Shown: in pieces, positions 12,601-20,619 of the stretch
How positions within the stretch are numbered: position 1 is the stretch's first letter
Layout: each line of letters opens with the position of its first letter
Translations under genes and position numbers: made by a program
From: Saccharothrix tamanrassetensis
GTDB taxonomy: Bacteria; Actinomycetota; Actinomycetes; Mycobacteriales; Pseudonocardiaceae
Assembly: GCF_014203665.1 (NCBI RefSeq)
Contig: NZ_JACHJN010000012.1
Coordinates: 1-64,000, forward strand
DNA length: 64,000 nucleotides
Direction: 5' to 3'
The notes under the pieces: model-generated
What the model saw: only the letters and a program-made list of their open reading frames with translations
Told to the model about the DNA's origin: nothing
Database searches by the model: none

Positions 12601-14614
12601 ACAGGATCTCCTGCGCCGACACGTCGAAGCTGATCGCGGCGAACTGCGCGACCCTGCTGCCCGGGCCACTCGCAGAGGATCGCTGGAGCGACAGCAACAG
12701 GTTCACCAACCCACCGGCGGGCATCACGACGGCTTTGGGGGCGCCGGTCGAGCCGGAGGTGTAGATGACGTAGACGGGGTGTTGTGGTGTGAGTGGGGTG
12801 GTGCGGTCGGAGTCGACGGGGTCGGCGTCCGGGTGTTCGTCCAGCATTGCCAGGGTGTCGGAGTCGTCGATCAAAAACCGTGGTGTGGCGGTGTTGTCGG
12901 CGACACACGCCAGCGTCTGCGTGTCGGCCAGGAGGAGTGCCGGTTGTGCGTCATCGAGCATGAGGTTGATCCGCGCCGGCGGGTAGTCCGGGTCCAGGGG
13001 TAGGTAGGCGGCGCCGGTTTTGAGTACCGCCAGCAGTGCGATGATGAGCTCCGGTGAGCGGGGCAACGCAAGTGCCACGATCTGTTCTGGGCCCACACCC
13101 CGGGCTATCAGTGCGTGGGCGAGCCGGTTCGCCCGGGAGTTGAGTTGCCGGTAGGTCCAGGAAGTGTCCTCGAACACCACAGCGACCGCGTCAGGGGTGG
13201 CCCTCACCTGAGCTTCGACCAATCCTGGCAGGCTGGTGGGCGGGAACGGGTAAGCGGTGTCGTTGTGCTCGATCAGCAGCTGGCGGCGTTCCTGAGTGGT
13301 GAGAAGGTCGATGCGGCTGATCGAGCGGTCGGGGTCGTCGACCGCAATGGTTCCCAAAAGATGCACTAGACGCTGCTGATGGGTGGCCAGGTCGTCAGCG
13401 CTGCAGGCTTCCGGTTGCGCATGCAATCCAATCCGTAGTCCTGAACCGTCCCTCCTGCCCCAAACGGAAATCGTCAGATCATTGATAGAGCCGGGGGATA
13501 TGTTGTGAATCGCGCTACGGTATCCAGCGAAGCGCAGATCGTAGTCGAAAGACATAATATTGATCGTCGGGGAGAAATGTGTCCCGACTTCGCCGGGTAG
13601 GTGAAGATCCCGGTGGAGATCCTCACCCCGATAGCGCTGATGCGCTAATAACTCGTCGACTCCCTCTGTCACTCGTCTTGTAAGTTCGGGCATACTCATG
13701 TCCGGACGTACCGGCAATCGTAGCGGCAACACGTTTGCGACCATGCCCGGTATACCCTTGAGAACAGCATCCTGCCGAGCCGTGACCGGTAAGCTGACAA
13801 CCACATCCTGTGCGCCCGTCAGGCGATGCACATAAAACGCTGTCACCGCGATGACAACCCGAGACCATCGTACTCCAGTCCGACGCGACGCTATCTGGAA
13901 ACTATCCACCCTGGGCAGCGTGGGAAAGGTCGACAGATGAACGCGACTTTCCGGCGTACGCAATGGTCGATCAGCGATCCTGATCGGCTCTGGCGGGTCG
14001 GCGAGACGCTCTGTCCAGTATGCTCGGTCTTGCCCGAATCGCTTCGACGCACGGTAATCAGAATCAATGTCCAGTAGCCGGCGTAGCGAACCGAACCCAT
14101 TGGGAGAACACGTCCCCCAGCGTGCGAGTTCCGTATAGACTTCCGCCACTCGTCGCGCGATGAGGGAGTAACCGAACGCGTCCATCACTATTTGATGATA
14201 GACGTGATACCAAAAGAATCGGCTAGGTCCCAACTTGATCAACGCGTAGCTGAACAGGGGGCCTCGGGCGAGATCCATCGGCCGCGCCATGTCGGCCGTC
14301 ATCCATGCTTGCGCAGCCGTGTGAGGATCAGGGTCTTCACTGATATCGACGATCGATAGGGGCCAATCCGATGACGACTCAAGAACCTGCTCTGGTCCGC
14401 CGCCGCCCTCGACGAATCGGACATGCAGCGAGTCGACCTCCGCGATAACCCGTCGCAGCGCCGCCTCGAACAACCTCGGGTCAATCGGCCCCAGTATCTC
14501 TACGTATTCACCGATCTTGTGGACCCGATCACGTGTGTTCAACTGTTGTTCAGCACGCCAAATTCCACGTTGCCCTGCCGACAACGGCAGGGCAGTAGCC
14601 TCACTGCCGGACAA
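677..14614 (-). CDS. Three-module NRPS, C-A-T/C-A-T-E/C-A-T-E/C
   Basis: A 4645-aa non-ribosomal peptide synthetase starting at TTG 14614, with GGGGAGG just upstream. Approximate order: C1 1-440; A1 450-960; T1 (Ser ~1012, GGHS); C2 1050-1490 (HHIASDG ~1194); A2 1500-2000; T2 (GGDS ~2069); E1 2110-2590 (HHLVIDG ~2262); C3 2630-3060 (HHILLDG ~2774); A3 3080-3590; T3 (GGDS ~3633); E2 3670-4150; C4 4190-4600 (HHILVDG ~4322). C3 and C4 begin LPLSPMQE and follow E domains, as D-accepting C domains do. C1 reads HQIVMDA (140-146), so the second His of HHxxxDG is Gln. Active-site codes read by eye are A1 DVQLASQTI, A2 DVFSVALVY and A3 DAWEYALVD. The Glu in A3 suggests a basic substrate (inference). 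There is no TE: the terminal C may hand over to another enzyme or release onto an amine. It assembles residue 1, D-residue 2, D-residue 3. Neighbours supply an unusual arginine-derived amino acid. Confidence 0.92.
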   Translation of the reverse strand: MSGSEATALPLSAGQRGIWRAEQQLNTRDRVHKIGEYVEILGPIDPRLFEAALRRVIAEVDSLHVRFVEGGGGPEQVLESSSDWPLSIVDISEDPDPHTAAQAWMTADMARPMDLARGPLFSYALIKLGPSRFFWYHVYHQIVMDAFGYSLIARRVAEVYTELARWGTCSPNGFGSLRRLLDIDSDYRASKRFGQDRAYWTERLADPPEPIRIADRPLRTPESRVHLSTFPTLPRVDSFQIASRRTGVRWSRVVIAVTAFYVHRLTGAQDVVVSLPVTARQDAVLKGIPGMVANVLPLRLPVRPDMSMPELTRRVTEGVDELLAHQRYRGEDLHRDLHLPGEVGTHFSPTINIMSFDYDLRFAGYRSAIHNISPGSINDLTISVWGRRDGSGLRIGLHAQPEACSADDLATHQQRLVHLLGTIAVDDPDRSISRIDLLTTQERRQLLIEHNDTAYPFPPTSLPGLVEAQVRATPDAVAVVFEDTSWTYRQLNSRANRLAHALIARGVGPEQIVALALPRSPELIIALLAVLKTGAAYLPLDPDYPPARINLMLDDAQPALLLADTQTLACVADNTATPRFLIDDSDTLAMLDEHPDADPVDSDRTTPLTPQHPVYVIYTSGSTGAPKAVVMPAGGLVNLLLSLQRSSASGPGSRVAQFAAISFDVSAQEILSTLAFGKTLVVPTNEVRRDARLLVDWLDRHQVEELLAPNLVVEALAQAAIEDGRDLARLRVIAQSGAALTAGRQVRDFYRRQPHRRLQNQYGPTETHTITAYTLPADVAGWPLHPPIGRLFSNTRAYVLDSELCAVPVGVPGELYIAGVQLARGYLGRAGLTAQRFVADPFGVAGERMYRTGDVVRWRGDGALEFVGRADDQVKIRGYRIEPGEIAAVLATHPEVTQAAVIAREDRPGDKRLVAYAVVANEDLQPDSLREFLRQRLPEHMMPAVVLVDSLPLTPNRKLDRRALPALDYSAARSGRAPRSPQEQLLAELFAEVLGLPRVGVDGDLFELGGHSLVATRLIARIRATFGVELELRALFETSTPAGLTGRLDDAGPARLALTRYQRPDVVPLSFAQRRLWFLHQLEGPSATYHVPWTLRLSGEVDRPALHAALGDVMARHESLRTVFPQVEGTPCQLVLDARAARPSLRETETTEAALPERLATAVRRGFDLATEPPLRAELFTLAPDEHVLLVVLHHIASDGWSMDPLSRDLAAAYTARRQGQEPEWAPLPVQYADYTLWQHQLLGDQSDPDSMVATQLAYWTQALAGLPEQLHLPTDRPRPAVASHRGGQVPVRLDARLHEELTGLARRNGASVFMVLQAGLAALLSRLGAGEDIPLGSPIAGRTDQASDELVGFFVNTLVLRTDTSGNPTFTQLLARVRTTALSAYSNQDVPFEYLVETLNPARSLARHPLFQVMLTMQNAPEVGVDLPGLRLTPEQIDTEVAMFDLHFALSERHNTHGAPQGIEGVVEYATDLFDPTTVETITTRWVRLLHAVAADPNRPIGRIDILAPTERHHLLHTGTDTADPAPATTLPELFQTQAAATPHAIAVICGDTTLTYAQLNTRANQLAHALLGRGVGPEQIIALALPRSVDMVVAILAVLKAGAAYLPLDPDYPPAHLAFMFTDAHPALVLTHIRTAARIPQDITTPQWVIDHPDTTEMLGEYPDTDPTDTDRTTSLLPQHPAYVIYTSGSTGTPKGVVVAHQNIVNLVIWAVSDMGSERLARVLASTSLNFDVSVFEIFGPLTCGGSIEVVRNLLSLLERPRKRWSGSLVSAVPSALTQVLAHGGVEIEADVVVLAGESLTAQGARDIQVAIPGCQVANLYGPTEATVYATAWYSEGAIRTAPPIGRPVFNTRLYVLDGHLQLVPPGVVGELYIAGAQLARGYLGRAGLTAQRFVADPFGVAGERMYRTGDVVRWRGDGALEFVGRADDQVKIRGYRIEPGEIAAVLATHPGVTQAAVIAREDRPGDKRLVAYAVVANEDLQPDSLREFLRQRLPEHMVPAAVVILEALPVTPNGKTDRKALPAPEYGSSGADRTPQTPRERLLTELFAEVLGAAAVGVDDDFFTVGGDSILSIRLVARARAAGVVFTVREVFEHRTVAALAQIADDLTEVVIEEPGTGTGTVTPTPIMHWLGEHGHQFDRFHQSMLLVVSPDLRVEHLQTAVSAVLDHHDGLRSRLTHRAGDPGGGWTWEITPPGTVTTTQTVRRVDATGLDPEPLRAVIARESAAAAARLEPETGMLIQLVWFDAGPDRTGRLLVMVHHLVIDGVSWRILVPDLESAWQAATTGHRPQLDPVGTSLRRWSQHLQAQAHNPTRTAELQLWTQILKGPDPQQHGQRPEPTDRATPEGQPEPADRTAPEGHLRTTLPPEVTAPLLSSVPAAFHGGINDILLTALALAHGHHTGSDCSAVLVDVEGHGREEGIAEGVDLSRTLGWFTSLYPVRLDPGTLSWDEVRAAGPGLGQAVKRIKEQLRALPDHGIGYGLLRYLNPHTAPVLATLPNPRICFNYLGRFPTLATTETGTTEIGDAGWVAAPEADILDGDTDPGMAPTHEVEINAVVRHHPDGPRLDVEWSWAPGNWSRTDVERLAEHWSQALHALVTHTTQPDAGGHTPSDFPLLTLTQHQVEHLEAINPTGLTDVLPLSPMQEGLLFHTLYDPHGPDVYMVRTVYDLHGPLDTARLRTAVAGLLERHPNLRAGFYRLDSGEAVQLIPRHVTLPWEQSDLRGLDAAEAEARVAWMTANDRARRFDLSCPPLLRFTLLHLGPEHHRLIMTNHHILLDGWSTPVLIRELFTLYARQGDTSVLSRVTPYRDYLAWLSRQDRSAAAAAWRHALSGLTGPTRLAPVDPHRVPVVPQWITLTVPAELTSALHDQARRHGLTLNTIMQAAWAVLLGQLSGSRDVVFGAVVSGRPPHLAGVETMIGLFTNMVPVRVQLDPAETLIDMLTRLQHEQSRLTAHQHLSLTQIHHQAGFGELFDTAMSFENYPLTHDTLPSPHTGLRITSLDDHDATHYPLSLVACPGSGNLQLRLDYRPDLFQRAGIENLAARLIRFLETVTGNSNQPLGTVQLLAPTERHQVLVEWNDTAHPMPSVALPELFEHQVTRIPHNTALVFQDTALSYTELNTKANRLAHLLIECGIGPEQFVALALARSVDMVVAILAVLKAGAAYLPLDPDYPHQRITFVLADTVPALLITTTTTGLPDTPGLPRLVLDDPDTLMALDEHTGTDPTDADRTTPLLAAHPAYLIYTSGSTGRPKGVVIPHQAVVNRMLWMQEAVPLHERDTVLHRTSFTFDASVWELFAPLIAGARVLLASHEDQRDVSTLARLVARNNVTVMEVAPFLLAPLLQQPAVEDWHALRRLYVAGEAFAGHLLMECRNRLGSTAIYNLYGPTETCVDATLHACRDSDATTAIPIGRPVFNTRLYVLDGNLQLVPPGVVGELYIAGAQLARGYLGRAGLTAQRFVADPFGVAGERMYRTGDVVRWRDDGALEFIGRADDQVKIRGYRIEPGEIAAVLATHPEVTQAAVIAREDRPGDTRLVAYAVVANKDLQPNSLRDFLRQRLPEHMVPAAVVLMEALPVTPNGKTDRKALPAPEYGSSGAGRTPRTPRERLLTELFAEVLGAAAVGVDDDFFTVGGDSILSIGLVARARAAGMVFTVREVFEHRTVAALAQIAGDLAGVAAEEPGTGVGVVAPTPIMCWLGEHGDQFDRFHQSMLLVVPPDLGVEHLQAAVSAVLDHHDGLRSRLAYRAGDPGGGWTWEITPPGTVTAAGMVHRVDVTGLDPERLRVVIARESAAAAARLEPRTGVLVQLVWFDAGPDRTGRLLVMVHHLVIDGVSWRILVPDLESAWQAATTGHRPQLEPVGTSLRRWSQHLQAQAHDPTRTAELQLWTQMLKGLDPRRPGQFVDQTAPEEHLRTTLPPEVTAPLLSSVPAAFHGGVNDILLTALALALVHGHHTGPGSSAVLVEVEGHGREEGIAKGVDLSRTLGWFTSLYPVRLDPGTLSWDEIRAGGPGLGQAVKRVKEQLRALPDHGIGYGLLRYLNPHTGPVLATLPSPQVRFNYLGRFPTLATTGAGTTETSDAGWVAAPEADVLDGDTDPGIALTHGVEINAVVRDYPDGPRLDVEWSWIPGNWSRSAVERLAEYWSEALHALVTHTTQPDAGGHTPSDFPLLKLTQHQVEHLEAISPSGVTDVLPLSPMQEDLLAYELYEEPVPDAYMTQLVVELRGALDIGALRAAAQTLLRRHPNLRAGFWYDGLDEPVQFVPGDVRLPWSERNLRSMPRHEHASEVTRLLAADRARRFALTEAPLMRFTVLRLGPQLHQLVWTAHHILVDGWSVPVLLDELISLYRLPDESRLTSPTPYRQYLTWLRAQDRAQAERVWRDMLAGLEHPTLVTLPEPTRRPEPPQHVAVELSEKVTLDLQQRARQHGLTMNTMVQGAWALVLGQLTNRDDVVFGTTLSGRAPEIAGVATMVGFLMNTLPVRVRWDPAENLAQMLARVQDFQAMMTQHQNVRLVDLHRLTGMGELFDTVTVFANYPNSPQTAANGLRATVTEDHDAWHYPLRLIAVPGPKLALELWYRPDRLGHDPARQITRRVAQLVETMAADLALPIGEINGRLFEEPPPTKTQGLDSTTRRGKSTMTNSCEDPE
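2025..4375 (-). repeat. Long intragenic repeat, copy in module 3 (A3 C-terminus-T3-E2-start of C4)
   Basis: This stretch matches 6669-9085 of the same gene closely at DNA level, as read by eye. It covers the A-domain C-terminal part, the carrier and epimerisation domains and the first residues of the next C domain. For example, the stretch encoding LPLSPMQE is almost identical in both. The substrate-selecting core of each A domain lies outside and is unlike the other copy. This is a sign of module duplication or gene conversion. Confidence 0.75.
6669..9085 (-). repeat. Long intragenic repeat, copy in module 2 (A2 C-terminus-T2-E1-start of C3)
   Basis: Partner of the repeat at 2025-4375. The most conserved part, about 8610-9000, also recurs in module 1 near 11,790-12,170. 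This copy has a short extra stretch around 7,530-7,620 coding for repeated Pro/Glu-rich residues between the T-E linker blocks, absent from module 3. Confidence 0.75.
11780..12175 (-). repeat. Third copy of the A-domain C-terminal segment (module 1)
   Basis: About 390 bp encoding the GELYIAG to LPEHM part of A1. Long stretches appear identical to the A2 copy (8,610-9,000) and near-identical to A3 (3,920-4,375). The upstream A1 core differs strongly from both. The sharing is limited to the A-domain part that moves during catalysis, consistent with repeated recombination at this point. Confidence 0.7.
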
Positions 14615-14784
14615 CGTTGCCTCCCCGATCCTCGCACGTACCGAACCAAAGACCGCACTGTCCCGATAAGATGCGCGCTCGGCACCTGGCCGATCATCTC
14701 CCGGGCCGAGGCGTCGATCTCTTCGTTGGTCTGGGATCGAGGTGGCGCTTTTCCACGGTCCACGACCTTCGTATACTGCTGGGG

Positions 14785-15498
14785 TTATCCTGGCTCTCGC
14801 GCGTGGTCGTCACCTTGGTCGTCGATGAGCGCGTACGCCCGAACCGAGAAGGTGCCCATTCCGGCGACCGCGATCGGGGCGGCGTGGAAGCGGAATCGCA
14901 TGCCCACTACCTGCTGCAGCCCGGTCAGGTGCTCGACGACCGGGATTTCCGCCTCGAGCAGCCCGGTGTGCGCCGGCCGCGTCAGGTCGAGCATGTTGTC
15001 GATGTTGACGGAGTCGATTCCCACCACTGCGGGGCGCTGGGCCACCAGCCACTCAACAGCCGCCGCGGACAGGAACGGGTGGCCGTCCGCGCCGTATTGC
15101 GGGGTCTCCCAGTGCTGGTCCCACCCGGTGTGCACGAGAACGGCGCGGTGGGTCACGTCCAGCCCCTCGAAGACCTCCGGGCCGATGCTGCCCGAGCCCG
15201 ATGGCCGAGACACCGCAGAAACAGCGACACCTTCCAGGTCGACGAACCGCGACAGGGGCGCCTCGGAGAGGTCGGCGCCGCCCTCGAACCGGTGGAATGG
15301 TGCGTCGACGTAGGTGCCTGTGTTCGCCACCAGTGTGATGCGTCCGATCTGGAACTCGGTCCCAGGGGCGTACTTGCTGCGGGAATCCACCCTGGACATA
15401 TGGTCCTCGATCACTGGCCCCGGCAGCCCCGGGTAGGTGGTCATCCCGTGTCGCACCACGTGGGACAGATCGGCGAGGATCCGTTTACCCATGCTCAT
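14785..15498 (-). CDS. Cyclase / kynurenine-formamidase-like protein
   Basis: A 237-aa member of the metal-dependent cyclase/arylformamidase fold. ATG 15498 overlaps the stop of the upstream argininosuccinate-synthase-like gene (ATGA), so the two are probably co-translated. The family metal motif HxGTHxDAPxH is here [11 protein letters not shown] (residues 59-69): the two His of HxGTH are Asn and Tyr, while Asp65 and His69 remain. Two canonical zinc ligands are therefore missing. The protein may use a different metal site, belong to a divergent subclade, or act as a non-hydrolytic binding or cyclising protein. It lies between the tailoring genes and the NRPS on one strand, so a role in precursor or peptide tailoring is inferred; the substrate is unknown. 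Confidence 0.75.
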   Translation of the reverse strand: MSMGKRILADLSHVVRHGMTTYPGLPGPVIEDHMSRVDSRSKYAPGTEFQIGRITLVANTGTYVDAPFHRFEGGADLSEAPLSRFVDLEGVAVSAVSRPSGSGSIGPEVFEGLDVTHRAVLVHTGWDQHWETPQYGADGHPFLSAAAVEWLVAQRPAVVGIDSVNIDNMLDLTRPAHTGLLEAEIPVVEHLTGLQQVVGMRFRFHAAPIAVAGMGTFSVRAYALIDDQGDDHAREPG

Positions 15499-16712
15499 TC
15501 CACCTTGCCGGATCGTCGCAGTCGGCTGGGATAGGTCGCCAGCGACAACCAGGGCGTGTACGAATACTCGTTCATCCACTCGTGGAACGCCTGGCCGAGC
15601 CGGGTGTAGTAGAGCCCGTTCGGTGAGTTCACGCTCAAGACCGTGAGTGACCCCTTGTGCAGCCGCAGACGCACGGTCCCGGCCAGCGGGCGGTCCAGGT
15701 CGGCGAGGCACCTCGCCAAGCTCTCGCCGAGGTTGCTGAACCACCCGCCGTGTACGACTGTGGTGGTCCATTCGCGGGCGATGGTCCCACGCAACGCGTG
15801 CTCCTGGGGCGTGCAGACGGCGTTGGCCAGAACCTGGTGCGCCTTGATGATGATGGTCGCGGCGGGGGCTTCGCGGATCTCGTGGTTCTTCACTCCGAAC
15901 GGTGTGTCCTCCAGACCGGAGAACCGGCCGACGCCGTGCTCGCCGCCGAGTGCGTTCAGCCTTTCCACGAGGTCGCCGAGCGCGATTACCGTGCCGTCGA
16001 TGTCTACAGGGAGGCCCCTGTCGAACGTGAGGCTGATCTCCATCGGTTCATCAGGGGCGCTGCTGACGTCACGGGTCCATCGGAATACGCTTTCGTCGAG
16101 GTAGTTCTCCGGACTCTCCAAGGACCCGCACTCGATGACCCGCGTCCACGGATTGCTGTCGATGCTGTGGATGCCTTCGGGGAAGGAGATCCCGACGCCC
16201 TGCAGCGCGGTGAGCTTCTCCGACCTAGACAGGTCGGAGCCGAGGAACGGCGCGGCGACGCCGATGTCGGGCGCCAGCGCGGTGATCGACCCGCTGAGCC
16301 GGATGGCGCTGTTCTGCATGTAAGTCGAAGTGTGGCCGATTACGTCGCAACCGAGTTCCGAGGCCACCTGCACCGCGGTCCGGGCCATGAGTGGCCTGGT
16401 GAGCGTGGAACCGACCGGGAATTGCGCCTGGTAGTAGGCGTCCGCGTGCACGGCCGCAGGGAGGAATTCGGCGAAGAACTGCTCCGTCACGTCCACGTCA
16501 CGGATTCGGACACCGAACATACGTGCCTGCTCCTCAGCCGTGCTGCACGGCTCCGACTCGCCGATACGCACGTTGAGCGCGGTCACGGCGATGTTCATGT
16601 CCCGCAACCGCTGGAGGAGGTAGGTCCCGTCCAACCCACCGGAGTAGAGCAGAAGCATGTGGCGAGGAGGTCGCTCGGCCATCTCCTCCAGGCTCGTCAG
16701 GAAGTGATGCAT
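15495..16712 (-). CDS. Argininosuccinate-synthase-like ATP-dependent ligase
   Basis: 405 aa, ATG 16712 preceded by GGAGAACCAGGG. It overlaps the upstream dioxygenase by 16 bp and the cyclase by 4 bp. The ATP pyrophosphatase loop SGGLDG is at residues 24-29, matching SGGLDT of ArgG. ArgG enzymes adenylate the ureido oxygen of citrulline and join aspartate. In the substrate loop the usual GNDQVR is here QNSAIR (133-138): the Asn and Arg are kept, while the Asp and Gln are lost. So it probably forms an amidine or guanidine C-N bond on another ureido substrate or with another amine (inference). Length is close to housekeeping ArgG. Cluster context argues for a secondary-metabolic role rather than arginine biosynthesis. 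Confidence 0.8.
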   Translation of the reverse strand: MHHFLTSLEEMAERPPRHMLLLYSGGLDGTYLLQRLRDMNIAVTALNVRIGESEPCSTAEEQARMFGVRIRDVDVTEQFFAEFLPAAVHADAYYQAQFPVGSTLTRPLMARTAVQVASELGCDVIGHTSTYMQNSAIRLSGSITALAPDIGVAAPFLGSDLSRSEKLTALQGVGISFPEGIHSIDSNPWTRVIECGSLESPENYLDESVFRWTRDVSSAPDEPMEISLTFDRGLPVDIDGTVIALGDLVERLNALGGEHGVGRFSGLEDTPFGVKNHEIREAPAATIIIKAHQVLANAVCTPQEHALRGTIAREWTTTVVHGGWFSNLGESLARCLADLDRPLAGTVRLRLHKGSLTVLSVNSPNGLYYTRLGQAFHEWMNEYSYTPWLSLATYPSRLRRSGKVE

Positions 16713-17785
16713 CCCTGGTTCTCCGCTCGGGTGTGAGGCCCGGCGGCGGATGCGTCTGCCGGGTAGAGCGAGAAGCAGATGATGTTCAGCGGGTCGCACA
16801 CTCGAGACCCCGGAGCGCGGACCCTCTGCGAGCGCCGGATGTCCGACACAGCGAAGCAGCGCCGAAGCCAGCGGTCCGTCTCGTCGTAGACGGCGGCGAA
16901 CGGTGTGCGGCCGTGGACGGCTACACGGTTGTCGATCACGAGCAGATCGCCGGCATCAAGCCTGACACCCCGCAGTGAGGTCTGCAGCGCCCGCTTCAAC
17001 TCTTCCAGCGCCGTACCCGCATCGTCGGTGAGCGGTTCCATGGCGTGGAAGTCCACGAGGAACTCCGGGGAGTCGGCCGCGCCGGAGATCACTGCGACCG
17101 GCTGGGTCAGCCGGTGTGTCCCGTGGTCGCCGAACGAGCTGCTCACCCGCAGGCGGAACTGTGGCCTGCGCAAGGTGGCCACGCACTCGGCTGACAACGT
17201 GGGCAGCACCTCGGCCACGGCGCCCACGAGGGTGTGACTATTCTTCGCGTGGTCGGGCCGCAGGCAGAACAGCGTGATGAAGTCGGGCTTGTTCGGGTGG
17301 AAGCCGTTCTCGGTGTGCAGTTCCAGGTAGACGGTCCCCGAGTTCTCCTGACGCGCCTCCGCGCCCTTGATCGGGACGATCTCCTGGATCAGGTTGCCCG
17401 CCTTCTCATCGGCGTAGGCGATGATATCGCCGACCACCGAGGCTACCGTGAGCTGGGCGTAGGTCGTGACTGGAAGTTCGCTCCAATGCCCCAGGTATCC
17501 GTCCTGCGGAGTGGCGGGGAGTCGGGAGTCGATGGGCATGTTCCGGATGAGCATCGCCCCCGCGCTGTTGCCGTGGCGGCGGAACCGGCGCAGCGCGCGG
17601 AGCAGTCGGTCGGGCAGCAGGCTCGCTGCGAGTCTGGCTTCCGAGAGCAGCTCCTCGTTGTCGAGCGGCAGGGCTAGCTGCGCGCGGGCGCGCTTGCCCA
17701 GTTCCTCTCGAATCGAGTCATGCTCGGCATCAGTCAGCGAAACCGCAACGTCATCCAGCGATCTGAGACCACTCCCGGTAGCCAC
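16697..17785 (-). CDS. VioC/AsnO-type Fe(II)/2-oxoglutarate dioxygenase
   Basis: 362 aa in the TauD-like clavaminate synthase group that hydroxylates free or carrier-bound amino acids. The iron triad is intact: H157 and E159 in LHTENGF, and distal H291 in AVHGRTPF. An Arg for 2-oxoglutarate follows in DRWLRR. The start is GTG 17785. The nearest Shine-Dalgarno (GGAGG, 17807-17813 region) is about 20 nt away, with a 13-bp palindrome between, so the start or its regulation is unusual. It is more divergent from VioC than the gene at 18,761, so a different substrate is likely. It heads the three-gene coupled unit dioxygenase, ArgG-like, cyclase. The last ~40 residues look unstructured. Confidence 0.85.
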   Translation of the reverse strand: MATGSGLRSLDDVAVSLTDAEHDSIREELGKRARAQLALPLDNEELLSEARLAASLLPDRLLRALRRFRRHGNSAGAMLIRNMPIDSRLPATPQDGYLGHWSELPVTTYAQLTVASVVGDIIAYADEKAGNLIQEIVPIKGAEARQENSGTVYLELHTENGFHPNKPDFITLFCLRPDHAKNSHTLVGAVAEVLPTLSAECVATLRRPQFRLRVSSSFGDHGTHRLTQPVAVISGAADSPEFLVDFHAMEPLTDDAGTALEELKRALQTSLRGVRLDAGDLLVIDNRVAVHGRTPFAAVYDETDRWLRRCFAVSDIRRSQRVRAPGSRVCDPLNIICFSLYPADASAAGPHTRAENQGCITS

Positions 17786-18760
17786 GCTGTTTACTATAAG
17801 TAACCCCCTCCTTCGAGTCCAGCGTCACGCAATGGTCCGATGTAGTGATCGAGCATGCTCGGGTTCGCGGAGCCTGGTCATGGGGAATACCGGTCGTGTA
17901 GGGGCATACCGGGCCGCACCTCGCCTTCAGGTCAGCACCGAGCAGTGGCGGTGACATCCACGCAGCAGGCCATGGCCCCCGGAGAACGTCACCAGCGGTG
18001 CCGGGCAGGTGGTGCACGCGGTCGCCGCCGGGCAGGTCCCATGCCCTTAGCGAGGGGTAGATGGGGCTCCGCAGCGTGCGCCCGCGACTCTTGTAGATCA
18101 TCAAGCGGGTTGATTCCGCCGGTATGTGCGGATCCCGCCAACGCCACCGAAAGGATGCCTCGCGGGCCCGAAAGCCACCCGACTACGCATCGTGGTCAGT
18201 CTACGTAACCCAGCGACTGGTCTGCTCCGCCAAGCCGGCCACTCCCAGATCGCCGCCACCATGCGACGGATTAAAACCGACCCACATTTGTCCCTGGCCA
18301 TCCGCGGCCTGAACTCAGGCCTTCAAACGGCCCATAGACCAGCTAGAAGAAGCTCGCGATTCACCCTGTCGGGGCGTACACACCAGGCTATCGACGTGAC
18401 GGTTGGCGAGAGTTGTTTCACGACAGGGTGCTGCCGTACCTGCAGCTCGAAGAACGCGCCCCCCCAACGACACCCTCACCCATGACTACCGACGCTGGTA
18501 TCCCGGACTTCACCCACATCTCGTAACCGGACGCGCTGGACGCTCAGCCGATCGCGCCCTAGCATTCACGGAAGGGTCGTTCTCCAGGCCCCGACCTCGA
18601 TCATGCCCCCATGACCCTTTAGCTCGAGTTGGCAACGCCCCTCGCTAGGGTTCACATCGAGTTGCGAGCGGGCAGGCCAGGCGCTGCCGATCGCTGAGCG
18701 GCTGCTCGGACCTCCCGAGTCCACCGGAGCTCCAGGGTTGAACACCCTACGGAGGAGATG
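17786..18760. other. Divergent control region between the two dioxygenase genes
   Basis: About 970 bp separates the minus-strand unit (start 17785) from the plus-strand unit (start 18761). The short frames here show no family motif I recognise. The length is generous for a promoter region and may hold eroded DNA. The sequence shows a palindrome at 17791-17803 and a strong ribosome binding site at its right end. No -35/-10 pair is clear enough to call. Confidence 0.5.
17791..17803. promoter_or_regulatory. 13-bp palindrome TTACTATAAGTAA upstream of dioxygenase start
   Basis: TTACT-ATA-AGTAA is a perfect inverted repeat, strikingly AT-rich in its setting. It lies 5 bp from the GTG start of the minus-strand dioxygenase, between start and Shine-Dalgarno. 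It could be an operator or a small translational control element. No factor is implied by sequence alone. Confidence 0.4.
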
Positions 18761-19798
18761 ATGAGATCCAGCTCTGCGGAAGCATCCGACGAGGTAGCCA
18801 TCCTCACGCCAGCGGAGGCGAAGGCGGCGGCGGAGTTGGCCACGTCCCTGGCTCAACGCTACTCGTCGGTCGATGATGAGGATCTCCTGTGCGACTTGCC
18901 CTTCCATGCGTCGAAGCTGCCACTGCGGGCACAGCGTTTTCTCCGCCGTTTTGCGCTTGCCGACAGACGAGGCTTCTGCATCGTCAAGGGCCACGTGATG
19001 GATGCCGCGCGGATTGGCCCCACCCCAGCGGACTGGCGAGGTATGGCACGCCCAGGGCCCGAGTTCCCGGAGGAAATCCTACTTCTGCTGTACGCGGCGC
19101 TGCTTGGTGAGCCGTTCGGGTGGGTCACCCAGCAAGATGGTCACCTCGTCCACAACACCTTCCCGATCAAGGAGCACGAGTACGAGCAGCTCGGCTCGGG
19201 CAGCAGAGAGCTGCTGACGTGGCACACCGAGGACGCCTTCCACCCGTACCGGGGCGACTATCTCATCCTGGCGTCACTGCGAAATCCGGACCGTGTCGCG
19301 ACCACCGTGGCTGAACTGGATGTTTCAGCATTGTCTCCGGAAGACCTGGGCCTCCTCTTCCAGGAGCGGTTTCGGATCGTCCCGGACGAGTCGCATCGAC
19401 CTGGGAACAACTCCTCGGTGTCCGCCTCCGACCGGCGGCGTTTCGCGAACATCGAGCGCCTCACCACGGACCACAGGCCGGTGGCGGTGCTCTTCGGATC
19501 GCCGACCGATCCCTATCTGCGGCTCGATCCGTACTTCATGGAGATTCCCGAGGAGGACTTGGACGCCAACCGCGCGTTCCGAGCTCTCGTCGAGGTCATA
19601 GATCGCAATCTCCGGAACATAGTGCTGGAACAGGGTGACTTCCTTTTCGTGAACAACCACCGCGCCGTGCACGGTCGAGCGCCCTTCACCGCCCGCTACG
19701 ACGGTACTGACCGCTGGCTCAAACGCGTCAACGTGACGACTGACCTTCGGAAATCTCGGGACATGCGCGCGACGGCCGCCTCCCGACTGATCGGATAA
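18761..19798 (+). CDS. vioC: VioC/OrfP-type L-arginine 3-hydroxylase
   Basis: 345 aa. GGAGG at 18751-18755 fits the second of two tandem ATGs (18761) better than the first (18758). The iron triad is H155/E157 (WHTEDAFHP) and H304 (AVHGRAPF), with the Arg motif DRWLKR after it. The stretch HTEDAFHPYRGDYL and the tail RYDGTDRWLKRVNV follow viomycin VioC and streptothricin OrfP as I know them. Those enzymes make (3S)-hydroxy-L-arginine, the substrate of a PLP capreomycidine synthase. That enzyme is encoded 0.8 kb downstream on the same strand, which supports the assignment. 2-Oxoglutarate and O2 are the co-substrates; the location is cytoplasmic. Hydroxylation of a related guanidino amino acid cannot be excluded. 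Confidence 0.88.
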   Translation: MRSSSAEASDEVAILTPAEAKAAAELATSLAQRYSSVDDEDLLCDLPFHASKLPLRAQRFLRRFALADRRGFCIVKGHVMDAARIGPTPADWRGMARPGPEFPEEILLLLYAALLGEPFGWVTQQDGHLVHNTFPIKEHEYEQLGSGSRELLTWHTEDAFHPYRGDYLILASLRNPDRVATTVAELDVSALSPEDLGLLFQERFRIVPDESHRPGNNSSVSASDRRRFANIERLTTDHRPVAVLFGSPTDPYLRLDPYFMEIPEEDLDANRAFRALVEVIDRNLRNIVLEQGDFLFVNNHRAVHGRAPFTARYDGTDRWLKRVNVTTDLRKSRDMRATAASRLIG

Positions 19799-19890
19799 AC
19801 GACGTTGTCTGTGTTGACCAACCTTGCCGCGTCCCCCAGCTACGCGACGGGACAGTTGCTTGGACTCAAGGGAGCCGCGGTCTTCATCGC

Positions 19891-19956
19891 CTGGTCACGC
19901 CAGGCACGATCCTGCGCCGGCATCGTCGGCTGGTCGCTAAGAAGCGGACCCATTCC
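19891..19956 (+). mobile_element. Short integrase/transposase fragment fused to a vioC relic
   Basis: The frame beginning at 19891 reads LVTPGTILRRHRRLVAKK, typical of the N-terminal linker of rve-type integrase transposases in actinomycetes. It runs on in frame, without a stop, into the decayed dioxygenase that follows. The rest of the transposase is missing. It probably marks an insertion or deletion event that removed the 5' end of the third vioC-like gene. Confidence 0.5.
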
Positions 19957-20619
19957 CACATTTCCGCCATGCTGCGGCGTCGTCACCGCAACGCGGAGGA
20001 TCAGGAATTCTTACTCAACGCTCCGGTCCACGCCCGCCGACTACCGCCGCGGCTGCAGGAGTACGTCGACGCGTTCCGTCGGCAGGAATCGGGCTACGGC
20101 GTCATTGCAGGGCACCCAGTCGACGATGATGTGATCGGCCGACCCCGGCCGCTGGAACCGGCTTCCTTCCCCGTCGTCGCCGGACATGATCTGCTGCTGG
20201 CCCTCTATGCTGCCCTCCTTGGCGACGCTTTTGGTTGGGCGACACAACAGAACGGCAGGATCACCCAGGACGTACTACCCATCAAGGAAGACGAGGGTAA
20301 TCAGTTGAGCATCGCTCCAGACGTCCCACTGGGCTGGCACACCGGTGACGCCTTTCCCTCGTGTCGCCCGGAGTCGGTCCTTCTAGCCTGTGTCCGTAAC
20401 CCCACAGAAAAGGTCACGACGGTAGCGAGGGCCGATGGTTTAGAGCTGGATGAACACGACGCTTCGGCACTCTTCGAACCCCGCTTCCGGATAACACCTG
20501 ATAAATCGCATCTTTCGCAGCACAACTCGATCGAACGCGCAGTCGCCTTCCGTGGGAAGTCGCGAGGTCGACACGGGGACCTGCTCAGTCGAATCCTGGG
20601 AGGACACTGTGCTCTTTAG
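19957..20619 (+). pseudogene. Decayed third VioC-like dioxygenase
   Basis: The frame aligns with residues ~25-220 of the intact VioC-like gene next door: shared blocks include LLLALYAALLGDAFGWATQQ and FRITPDKSH. The first iron motif is broken, WHTGDAF instead of WHTEDAF (Glu to Gly). The N-terminus is replaced by integrase sequence. Homology stops near 20,545, so the distal His half is gone. The frame then runs into the 5' end of the capreomycidine synthase gene, overlapping its start by 11 bp. It cannot be an active hydroxylase. Its presence means the cluster once had three such enzymes, or a local duplication has been eroding. Confidence 0.8.

Noticed and set aside
17855-18648. Short plus-strand frames in the dioxygenase divergent region
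   Set aside because: No ribosome binding sites, no family motifs and overlapping alternatives on both strands; I could not support any as genes or as a specific relic.
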